From: Amaranthus tricolor
Taxonomy: Eukaryota; Streptophyta; Magnoliopsida; Caryophyllales; Amaranthaceae
Assembly (NCBI RefSeq): GCF_026212465.1
Contig: NC_080048.1
Coordinates: forward strand, 25,554,280-25,618,279
Direction: 5' to 3'
DNA length: 64,000 bases
Each line of letters begins with the position of its first letter. Positions within the stretch are counted from its first letter, which is position 1. The position numbers and the translations under genes are program-made. Under the pieces are notes generated by a model that saw only the letters and a list, made by a program, of their open reading frames with translations, had not been told where the DNA came from and searched no databases. Shown one piece after another: positions 13,865 to 23,380 of this stretch.

Positions 13865-16497
13865 AAACGCATAAAATCGCAACTTAACTTCTAATTTCAA
13901 GCATATGACTATTATTATCAATTATAACCATTTCAACACAATAATATATGCCAAATAGTGTTGTGTGCCATATTTCGTGCATAACAAACCATGTTTGACC
14001 TACTTTACGCGCGAAATTGACAATAACGCTTAAAAACCCATAAAATCGCAACTTAACTTCTAATTTCTAGCATATGACTATTATTATCAAGTATAACCAT
14101 TTCAACACAATAATATATGCCAAATAGTGTTGTGTGCCAAGTTTCGTGCATAACAAACCATGTTTGACCTACTTTACGCGCGAAATTGACAAAAACGCTT
14201 AAAAACGCATAAAATCGCAACTTAATTTCTAATTTCTAGCATATGACTATTATTATCAAGTCTAACCATTTCAACACAATAATATATTCCAAATAGTGTT
14301 GTGTGCCAAGTTTCGTGCATAACAAACCTTGTTTGACCTACTTTACGCGCGAAATTGAAAAATAAAAACGCGAAATTGACAGCATCAAACTAGTGACCAG
14401 ACCACCTTGCACGACACGTGGAGACCAAACCTATGCATCCAGGACCTAGGCTAAAGTGGAAATGGAATCTTGGTACTTGGATCTAGCTATCAAGGTCCTA
14501 AAACCATTCTAACAATCCCCGTGGACTCCTAGAAGCTGAGCCGAAGGAGGGCTAGTCGACAGTTTGCTAGATCAGAATTTTGTTTAAGTGTTTGTGGTTG
14601 TTTCGTGTTCTTTTCATGATCATTTGTAGTTTTTCACTGTGTCATTAATCAAAGCTTACGCACAACATTAATCCTTGCATAACCAAGGCCTTAATCAGCC
14701 CCGGTTTCGCATCAAAACCAAGTTTGAGTACTTTACGCGCGAAATTAACAAAAACGCTTAAAAATGCATAAAATCGCTACTTAACTTCTAATTTCTAGCA
14801 TATGACTATTATTATCAAGTATAACCATTTCAACAAAATAATATATGCCAAATAGTGTTGTGTGCCATGTTTCGTGCATAACAAACCATGTTTGACCTAA
14901 TTTACGCGCGAAATTGACAAAAACGCTTAAAAACGCATAAAATCGCAATTTAACTTCTAATTTCTAGTATATGACTATTATTATCAAGTCTAACCATTTC
15001 AACACAATAATCTATGCCAAATAGTGTTGTGTGCCAAGTTTCGTGCATAACAAACCATGTTTGACCTACTTTACGCGCGAAATTGACAAATATAAACGCG
15101 AAATTGACAGCGTCAAACTAGTGACCAGACCACCTTGCACGACACGTGGAGTCCAAACCTATGCATCCAGGACCTAGTCTAAAGTGGAAATGGAATCTTG
15201 GTACTTGGATCTAGCTATCAAGGTCCTAAAACCATTCTAACAATCCCCGTGGACTCCTAGAAGCTGAGCCGAAGGAGGGCTGGTCGACAGTTTGCTAGAT
15301 CAGAATTTTGTTTAAGTGTTTGTGGTTGTTTCGTGTTCTTTTCATGATCATTTGTAGTTTTTGACTGTGTCATTAATCAAAGCTTACGCACAACATTAAT
15401 CCTTGCATAACCAAGGCCTTAATCAGCCCCGGTTTGCATCAAAACCAAGTTTGAGTACTTTACGCGCGAAATTAACAAAAACGCTTAAAAACGCATAAAA
15501 TCGCAACTTAACTTCTAATTTCTAGCATATGACTATTATTATCAATTCTAACCATTTTAACACAATAATATATGCCAAATAGTGTTGTGTGCCAAGTTTC
15601 GTGCATTACAAACCATGTTTGACCTACTTTACGCGCGAAATTGACAAAAACGCTTAAAAATCCATAAAATCGCAACTTAACTTCTAATTTCTAGCATATG
15701 ACTATTATTATAAAGTATAACCATTTCAACAAAATAATATATGCCAAATAGTGTTGTGTGCCAAGTTTCGTGCATAACAAACCATGTTTGACCTACTTTA
15801 CGCGCGAAATTGACAAAAACGCTTAAAAACGCATAAATTCGCAACTTAACTTCTAATTTCTAGCATATGACTATTATTATCAAGTCTAACCATTTCAACA
15901 CAATAATATATGCCAAATAGTGTTGTGTGCCAAGTTTCGTGCATAACAAACCATGTTTTACCTACTTAACGCGCGAAATTGACAAATAAAAACGCGAAAT
16001 TGACAGCGTCAAACTAGTGACCAGACCACCTTGCACGACACGTGGAGTCCAAACCTATGCATCCAGGACCTAGGCTAAAGTGGAAATGGAATCTTGGTAC
16101 TTGGATCTAGCTATCAAGGTACTAAAACCATTCTAACAATCCCCGTGGACTCCTAGAAGCTGAGCCGAAGGAGGGCTGGTCGACAGTTTGCTAGATCAGA
16201 ATTTTGTTTAAGTGTTTGTGGTTGTTTCGTATTCTTTTCATGATCATTTGTAGTTTTTGACTGTGTCATTAATCAAAGCTTATGCACAACATTAATCCTT
16301 GTATAACCAAGGCCTTAATCAGCCCCGGTTTCGCATCAAAACCAAGTTTGAGTACTTTACGCGCGAAATTGACAAAAACGCTTAAAAACGCATAACTTAA
16401 CTTCTAATTTCTAGCATATGACTATTATTATCAATTCTAACAATTTCAACACAATAATATATGCCAAATAGTGTTGTGTGCAAAGTTTCGTGCATAA

Positions 16498-16502
16498 CAA
16501 AC
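16498..16502. other. Target site duplication, left (CAAAC)
   Basis: CAAAC directly precedes the 5' LTR and is repeated at 27208-27212 after the 3' LTR. Five bases is the usual copia staggered-cut length. Counting CAAAC once, the 65 bp left of the element (16438-16502) plus 104 bp to its right (27213-27316) give exactly one 169-bp monomer. The insertion was therefore precise, with no loss of target DNA. Confidence 0.97.
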
Positions 16503-16924
16503 TGTTGGCCTCTTAAGGTTTTGATGATGACTTTACCTTTAATAAACAAACATATTATTAGAGATTGTTTTGTAGGTACATATCAGATTTAATGTGAATC
16601 GTTGATAAAGCCTATGACTTGATTCGTGGAAGCTGTACATGTCTCAAATATCCAAGAAGTTGGGCAATGGCTCTGGAAAACAGTTTACTGTTCCTAGGAG
16701 TTGAAGTTCTGACGAAGGTTGTAGATGGAGACAGTGTGCTGTTCCTTACGATGCAGGTCTGAAGAAGACATTGACTGGAAGATTACGAAAATTAAGTTTT
16801 CTGTTTTTGGTTAATGTAAAAGGTTAAAATTTAATTAGTTGCTTAATTAAATTTATTTATTAATTGGCAAAATAATTTTAATTCGCCTAAAAACATGGAG
16901 AAAATCAATTCCTTGTTTATCTCC

Positions 16925-16930
16925 TATAAA
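16925..16930 (+). promoter_or_regulatory. Candidate TATA box in the 5' LTR
   Basis: TATAAA in the context CTCCTATAAACTCGG, about 420 bp into the LTR. It is the clearest TATA match in the LTR and is repeated unchanged in the 3' LTR at 26377-26382. Function is inferred from position and sequence only. Confidence 0.45.
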
Positions 16931-17044
16931 CTCGGAATTCAAGAGACTTGTTCTCTACTTTGAATTGGTCTCCTACAATTTAGGATCTCCTTGACCCATG
17001 ATGTTTTAACCGTGCATACAGCAGTTACATTCCACTCTTACCTT

Positions 17045-17082
17045 TAACTAACTTCCCGTTTTCTTTGGGAGTAAGTTAGTTA
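17045..17082 (+). other. Hairpin in the LTR
   Basis: Perfect 10-bp inverted repeat, TAACTAACTT (17045-17054) and AAGTTAGTTA (17073-17082), with an 18-base loop that can add a CCC/GGG pairing. It lies about 115 bp downstream of the TATA candidate, so it may be in the transcribed leader or R region. The same structure is in the 3' LTR at 26497-26534. Confidence 0.6.
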
Positions 17083-17757
17083 TGGAGAACGTGGGATATG
17101 TGCAGCTCCTGGAGAACATGGGCTGAGTGCACTGCTTGCTGTTCCCCTTTTAAAAGAGGGAACTTACGGTTCAGATGGGTATGCATGAATTAAGAGTGTC
17201 CATCAAGAGCGAGATTTATTTGAGAAAAATATTCTAAGTTTTTAATGCCAATTAATTCATAATATTTTTCTTAAAGCAACTATTTCATTTTGATCTTTAT
17301 GAATTGTCCTTGTAAAGGGTAATTGAGTGTTATTGTTGTAATTAGACTTGTGGGAAGTCTAAGGGTAGTAGAAGAGAGAATCGTGAGAAGAGAAAGAGAA
17401 GGAGAGAATAGAAGAGAGAATTAGGTCTAAGTTGAGAAGCTTTGAGTAAAGCACTTAGAGAATTGAGAAGCTTCAAGTGAAGCAAATTATTGTTATGTGT
17501 AATTGTAATTGATTGCCTTAACATAGTGAGAATTTTGACATCCCGGGGGGTCGTGGTTTTTCCTTCTTATTAGGCCAAGAAGGTTTCCACGTAAAATTCT
17601 TGTCTCCTTTATTATTTCTCTTTTCGTTTTCAAGTTTAAGTTTTGTTCTTTACTTGATACAATTCCGCAAAAAGTTGAGCAAAAAATCTTAAACTAACAA
17701 GACAACAATTCACCCCCCCTCTTGTTGCATTCGATCATCTATTAACATTCCTACAAT

Positions 17758-17769
17758 TGGTATCAGAGC
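17758..17769 (+). other. Primer binding site (initiator Met tRNA type)
   Basis: TGGTATCAGAGC starts two bases after the 5' LTR end. It is the standard plant copia site complementary to the 3' part of initiator methionine tRNA, used to prime minus-strand DNA synthesis. A leader of about 55 bp separates it from the gag start codon at 17825. Confidence 0.93.
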
Positions 17770-17824
17770 CCTGTTCCTCATTTAATCAGGAAACCCTGAG
17801 AGCAGTATCCTGTTCCCTGTCAAG

Positions 17825-19639
17825 ATGTTGAAGATGAACGAACGCATGGAAGAAGGTTACTCTACACAAAGGCCACCTATGTTTGATGGGAAATTTTATA
17901 CCTATTGGAAAAATAGAATGGAAATATTCATAAAGGCTGAAAATTACCAAGTATGGAGAGTTATTGAAATTGGAGACTTTGAGGTGACGACCATCAACTC
18001 CAATAACGAAGTAATCCCAAAGCCAATCACTGATTATGAAAAGGAAGACTTTCAAAAGATGGAGATGAACGCTCTTGCTATCAAGTTACTTCACTGTGGG
18101 CTTGGTCCAAATGAGCACAATCGAATTATGGGTTGCAAAACCGCAAAGCAGATTTGGGACCTGCTCGAAGTTACCCATGAAGGTACTAGTGAAGTAAAGA
18201 GATCCAAGATTGATTTGCTGATGTCCAAATATGAAAGATTCGTCATGGAACCTAGGGAAAACATTAAAGAGATGTTCACTAGATTCACGAATATTACGAA
18301 TGAGTTAGTCTCTCTTGGTAGAATCATTCCCGTTGATGAACAAGTTAGAAAAGTGCTTAGGAGTCTTCCTCAAGACGAACGCTGGAGAGCAAAGGTAACA
18401 GCCATTCAGGAGTCCAAAGATTTCACCAAGTTCAATTTGGAAGAGCTGGCTGGTTCTCTTATGACCCATGAATTGCATTTGGGAACAGTTGACAGTTCCC
18501 GAAACAAAGGACTGGCTCTAGCAGCACATGATAGCGATGAATCTGAAACTGGTGAAGAGGAAGCAGCACTGTTGGCACGAAAATTCAAAAAATTCTTCAG
18601 GAACAGAAGATATGGAAATCGAAGAAATAACAAAGAGAAGGGAACAACGAACGTGAAGACAAGTTTTGAATGCCACAAGTGTGGGAGCACTGAACACTTC
18701 ATCAAGGATTGCCCTCAATGGAAAAATGAGAAGGGCAAGGGAAAAGCAAGAGAAGTTGGAAGACAATATAAGAAGGGTAATTTCAAAACTGATTTTAGAA
18801 AAGCAATGATAGCAGCTTGGGGAGATACGGAGAGCGAGGCTGAGACAGAAGCTCCAGTGGAGGAGGAAACAGCAAACCTATGCCTCATGGCATCTCATGA
18901 AGAATCCAAAGAAAAAGAGGTAATGCTTTCTGTTCCATCTCCTAAACAACTGTCCAACATGAGTAAAAACAATTTAATCAAATTACTTTTAGAGAAACAA
19001 GAAAAGCTAGATGAAAAAACAGCTAAGTGTCTCCAGATTGAGAAAGATCTTAACTTAAGTGAAGATCATATCTCATATCTAAACTCCTTTAGAATCGATG
19101 TACAAAGTAGATTTTTTGATTTATTAGATAAAAATATAATTTTGAAAGAGTAGTTGGAGAAATTAAAACAGGAATTTATCACTCTTAATATTGAATTAAA
19201 TCAAAGCAAATTGTTAGGATTAAAATCGGTTGAAAATGATAAAACCACTCATGAGTTTAGCACGGAAGTTCAAGAAATAAAATTAAAACTAGAATCAAGT
19301 GAGAAGGAAAATAAGTTCCTAAAAGATCAAATAAACTTAAGAGGAAAAGGGAAAATCAAAGAAATTCCCAAATGGATTCTAGATGCAAAAACTAAGAGTA
19401 AAGAAGGTCTAGGCTTTATTAAGAATGATAAAAAGAAAAAGGTATACGTAGATCTTCCTAGTAGTAAAGTTTGTTCCTTCTGTGGCAAAAGTGGACACCT
19501 AAAACATCAATGTATAAAGAGGGAACAGCATGTCAAAGCAAATAAAAATTATGTCGAACGTACATGGATTAAGAAATGTGATTCAAATATTGTCGACAAG
19601 GAACCCAAGGATGAATGGGTTCCTGCACCTAACCATTAG
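17825..19639 (+). pseudogene. gag: gag polyprotein region, interrupted by one in-frame TAG
   Basis: Structural protein that forms the virus-like particle and binds RNA. The ATG at 17825 is the first in the leader and opens the typical copia gag N-terminus (PPMFDGKFYTYWKNRM, residues ~18-33). This is followed by a copia-type gag domain to about residue 215. Zinc knuckle 1 (CX2CX4HX4C) spans residues 283-296 (18671-18712). A charged, coiled-coil-like stretch follows, and a second CX2CX4HX4C knuckle lies at 19472-19513 (codon ~550). The frame is broken by TAG at 19151-19153 (codon 443) inside the coiled-coil region and continues directly in the same frame to a TAG at 19637-19639. As it stands, translation gives a 442-residue Gag with one knuckle. 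Whether the first TAG is a degenerative mutation or is read through cannot be told from sequence; mutation is more likely. Confidence 0.88.
19637..19639 (+). other. TAG separating gag and pol in one frame
   Basis: The codon after the gag tail (WVPAPNH) is TAG, and the next codons TTT GCT TTG CAG lead straight into protease in the same frame. This could be a natural gag terminator bypassed by stop-codon suppression, or a degenerative stop. Stop suppression has been reported for soybean SIRE1, but for its envelope-like ORF. Choosing between the options needs related copies. Confidence 0.6.
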
Positions 19640-22600
19640 TTTGCTTTGCAGGTTCAAGTGAGGGGGAACAACTCATGGTATCTCGACAGTGGGTGTTCCA
19701 AGCATATGACGGGTGATAAATCTAAATTTCTCTCACTTGAAGCCTATGATGGGGGAACAGTAACCTTCGGTGACAACATGAAGGGTGAGATAATCGCCAA
19801 AGGAAAGGTTGGAAGGTCTAGTTCCCATGCCATTGATAATGTATTTTTAGTCGAGAATTTAAAACACAATTTGTTAAGTATTTCTCAATTTTGCGACAAA
19901 GGTAACTCTGTTAAGTTTACTTCTGAAAAATGCATAATTTCTAGGAACAGTACAGGAGACCCTGTGCTGGAGGGAATCAGAAAAGGGAACACCTATGTGG
20001 TGGACCTGGAAACTGTTCCCAGAAACAGTCTAACGTGTTTAAGTGTTATTGAAGAAGACCCACTTCTTTGGCACAAGCGTCTAGGTCATGCTAGTTATTC
20101 ATTGATTAACTCCTTAAGATCAAAAGACCTAGTAAGAGGATTACCTGCAATAAAATTTCTTAAAAATGAAGTTTGTGATCCTTGTGCTAAAGGGAAACAA
20201 GTGCGGTCATCCTTTAAATCAAAAAACGTTGTGACTACCACTAGACCATTAGAATTAATTCATATGGATTTATGTGGACCAATGAGAACACAAAGCCGTA
20301 GTGGCAAAAAGTATGTGTTTGTTGTTGTTGATGATTACAGTAGATTCACTTGGACATTATTTTTGGCAAGCAAAGATGAAGCTTTTGATGAGTTTGTTTC
20401 CTTTGCTAATAAAACACAAAAATCTACCAATAATCAAATTGTTCACATTAGGTCTGATCATGGAAAAGAATTTGAAAATTCAAACTTCATGAATTATTGC
20501 AATGAACATGGCATAAATCACAATTTTTCCGCACCTAGAACACCACAACAAAATGGTGTGGTAGAAAGGAAAAATAGGACTTTAGAAGAAATGGCAAGGA
20601 CCATGTTGATTGCTAGTGGTCTACCTAGGAATTTCTGGGCAGAAGCCGTTAACACTGCATGCTATATATTGAATCGTGTACTAATTAGACCAATCACTTC
20701 AAAGACACCCTATGAATTACTTAAGGGTGTTAAACCAAATATTTCCTATTTTCGTGTGTTTGGATGCAAATGTTTTGTACATGTAAATGGAAAACGAAAT
20801 TTGGGTAAATTTGATGAAAGAAGTGATGAGGCAGTGTTTCTTGGTTATTCATCACAAAGCAAAGCTTACAGAGTATATAATAAGAGAACAATGAGTGTAG
20901 AAGAGTCTGTTCACATAATCTTTGATGAAACTAACTTTTCAACAAGTGAACAGGAAACAAGTAATATTAAAATAGGTCTTGCAAATTTGGAAGATGAAGA
21001 TGAAGGAATAAAAGTGCAAGATCGAGGAACAGCAAGCGAACAGTCGATACAAGAAGAGGCAGAAGAAACTGACCAAATCCAGGAACTGCCAGCACAACAG
21101 GACCAGCAGACTGTTCCCAATCCAGCTGTTCCCACAGATGAACAAAATGATCCAGTAGCTGAACAGAATGTCAATCAAGTTACTGAACAAGAACATGCTA
21201 CTGTTCCTTCAAGAGAATTTGTGCCTAAACCGTGGAAGTATCAAAGATATCATCCTCTTGATTCAATTGTAAGTGATATAAATAAGGGAACACAAACTAG
21301 ATCTCAATTGAGAAACTTTTGTGCACACTTTGCGTTCCTATCATCACTTGAACCTAAAAATCACGAGGAAGCTTTAAAGGATTCCGATTGGATAGTTGCC
21401 ATGCAAGATGAACTAAATGAGTTTGAGAGAAATAAAGTGTGGCACTTGGAACCCAAACCGAAAAACAAGAAAGTTATTGGTTTGAAATGGGTATTTCGGA
21501 ACAAGCTTGATGAGCATGGTATAATTGTTAGAAATAAAGCTAGACTTGTGGTTAAAGGTTATAATCAACAAGAAGGTATTGATTACACTGAGACTTTTGC
21601 TCCAGTAGCAAGGTTAGAGGCTATCCGAATCTTAATTTCTTTTGCTGCATTTATGAATTTTAAGCTATATCAAATGGATGTGAAATGTGCTTTTTTGAAT
21701 GGTTATCTTGATGAAGAAGTTTTTGTGGAACAACCCCCAGGTTTTGAGAATACCTCTTGTCCTAATCATGTCTACAAGCTTGACAAAGCCCTATATGGCT
21801 TGAAGCAAGCACCTAGGCAATGGTACGAAAGACTTTCAAAGTTTTTGATTCAAAATAACTTTGTAAGAGGAAAAATCGACAAAACCTTGTTCTTTAAGAA
21901 TAAAGGTTCTCATATTTTGGTTGTTCAAATTTATGTTGATGATATTATTTTTGGTGCTACTAATGATTTATTATGTAAAGAATTTGCTAACCTTATGGGT
22001 ACAGAATTTGAAATGAGCATGATGGGAGAATTAAATTTCTTTCTTTGTTTGCAAATTAAACAAACTGAAAATGGTATTTTCATTCATCAACAAAAATACA
22101 TCAAAGAACTTCTTAAGAAATATGGACTAAACAACTCTAAAACCAACCACACACCTATGGCTACCAATGTTAGACTAGATGAAGACCTAAATGGGAACAA
22201 TGTAGATCAAACCATGTATAGAGGCATGATAGGTTCTTTATTGTATCTAACTGCAAGTAGACCTGATATTTCTTTTAGTGTTGGTTTATGTGCTAGATTT
22301 CAATCAAATCCTAAAGAATCACATCTCACTGCAGTCAAACGAATTTTGAGATATTTAAAGGGAACAGACGACTTGTCCCTATTTTATCCTAAAAGTGATG
22401 CAGATTATGCAGGTGATCTTGTTAATAGAAAAAGTACATCAGGTATGGTACAATATCTTGGCTCATGTTTAGTTTCATAGAGTTCCAAGAAACAAAACAC
22501 AGTTGCATTATCCACTGCAGAAGCTGAATACGTAGCAGCAGCAGCCTGCTGTTCCCAAATGCTTTGGATAAAACAGCAACTTAGAGATTTTGGTATTAAA

Positions 22601-22849
22601 GTTGAATGCATTCCTATTTATTGTGATAATACTAGTGCCATATGTATATCTAAAGATCCAGTGCATCATTCACGTGCTAAACATATACATATTAGACATC
22701 ATTTTCTTAAGGATAATGTAGAACACAAAAATATTGTATTGAAGCATGTTAACACAAATGAACAAGTTGCAGATATTCTGACCAAACCACTTCCTAGGGA
22801 ACAATATGAAAAGATGAGATTGGAACTTGGTATGATCAAGCTCCACTAA
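19640..22849 (+). pseudogene. pol: pol region: protease, integrase, reverse transcriptase, RNase H; nonsense codon in RNase H
   Basis: Same frame as gag, directly after the TAG at 19637. Counting from the TTG at 19646: the aspartic protease motif DSG is at residues 14-16. The integrase HHCC zinc site is H143, H148, C177, C180. The integrase core is D208, D271, E307 (35 residues between D271 and E307). Reverse transcriptase has D678 in [11 protein letters not shown] and D765-D766 in YVDDIIFG. RNase H starts near residue 860 with [10 protein letters not shown] and has DADYAGD at 918-924. A TAG at 22478-22480 stops translation inside RNase H after 944 residues. The same frame runs on through STAEAEY and VADILTKPL to a TAA at 22847-22849. 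The segment between YPKS and DADYAGD looks about ten residues shorter than in relatives, a possible in-frame deletion. There is no ATG near the pol start, so expression would need readthrough from gag. Confidence 0.92.
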
Positions 22850-23380
22850 AGTTAGTTGCATATATTTCCCTTTGAAGCATTATGAGAATGAAGAGGTCAG
22901 GAATCAATCTCAAAATCTTGATTGAAAATCAATTATTGCATGGATCAGGTAAACACGTAATAAAGTTTGTACTATGAATGTTTTTACGTTTGCATGTTGT
23001 TAATTCAAACAGACCAATGCAATATGTTCATTATTTTCTCCATAATATTTCATAAAATAATAATTCATTTTGTTCTCGAAAAATTATTTTATTTTATTTC
23101 ATATCTTTTCATATTATATCATCACATTGTTTGGAAATTAGTACAGCCAACTTAAAATTAAAACTAATGGGAAACGGTTTTTAATAACCAAAATACACAA
23201 TCCTTCCATATCTAATGCATTGATGAAAAGGCCTTGATGAGATGGGACGATTGATAACTGTCAACTCTCTTTAAAAAGCCCTCACTACATCACAATCACT
23301 CAAACCGTCATTCTTCTCCCTCCTCACAAACCGTCACAAGAAACTGTCCTTCTTTTCCCTCAAACCTTCAACACTCAACC
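22850..23380 (+). other. Spacer between pol and the additional ORF
   Basis: 531 bp, AT-rich in its first half, with stop codons in all frames and no recognisable domain. The last ~110 bp change character. TTTAAAAAG (23270-23278) is followed by a C/A-rich, pyrimidine-rich stretch without ATG up to the ORF start. This resembles a plant core promoter with leader, or alternatively a splice acceptor region. Confidence 0.6.
23270..23278 (+). promoter_or_regulatory. Possible TATA-like element before the additional ORF
   Basis: TTTAAAAAG lies 103 bp upstream of the ATG at 23381, followed by CTACATCACAATCACTC, which looks like a plant transcription start and leader. No ATG intervenes. This is weak, position-based evidence. 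Confidence 0.25.

Larger units (their letters stand above)
1..16502 (+). repeat. Satellite array, left arm (169-bp and ~555-bp monomers)
   Basis: Head-to-tail tandem satellite, all units in one orientation. Taking the start of each unit as the conserved TAACCATTTC-like box, long units begin at 1, 899, 1788, 2854, 3743, 4809, 5698, 6764, 7662, 8559, 9448, 10345, 11411, 12308, 13197, 14263, 14991 and 15887. The spaces between them are filled by one to three 169-bp monomers, about 39 in this arm. Each unit carries an AT-rich first half, a conserved CpG-rich box (TTTACGCGCGAAATTGAC) and a CATATG box near its end. The last monomer (from 16438) is interrupted by the retrotransposon 65 bp into the unit. 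No gene is seen: 169 is not a multiple of three, so reading frames rotate from unit to unit. The nucleosome-like length and homogeneity fit a centromeric or heterochromatic satellite, but that role is inference. Confidence 0.97.
16503..17755 (+). repeat. 5' LTR
   Basis: 1253 bp, beginning TGTTGGCCTC and ending ATTCCTACA, immediately followed by the primer binding site. It matches the 3' LTR with no indels. Differences seen by eye are at 16585, 16607, 17210, 17307, 17539 and 17701. It should supply the promoter. It contains a TATAAA at 16925-16930, a 10-bp stem hairpin at 17045-17082, and a purine-rich GA tract at about 17371-17435. The U3/R/U5 borders cannot be placed without transcript data. 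Confidence 0.96.

Noticed and set aside
1..16502. CRISPR-like repeat array
   Set aside because: Units are contiguous 169-bp or ~559-bp tandem repeats without unique spacers, in plant nuclear context; no cas genes.
16541..16546. AATAAA near the LTR start as a polyadenylation signal
   Set aside because: It lies about 40 bp into the LTR, upstream of the TATA candidate, where a 3' end signal for the element's own transcript is unlikely.
17342..17524. 60-codon minus-strand ORF in the LTR (also 26794-26976)
   Set aside because: Antisense of the purine-rich GA tract, duplicated only because the LTR is.
22967..23155. 62-codon ORF in the spacer after pol
   Set aside because: AT-rich, low-complexity, no domain; typical chance ORF.
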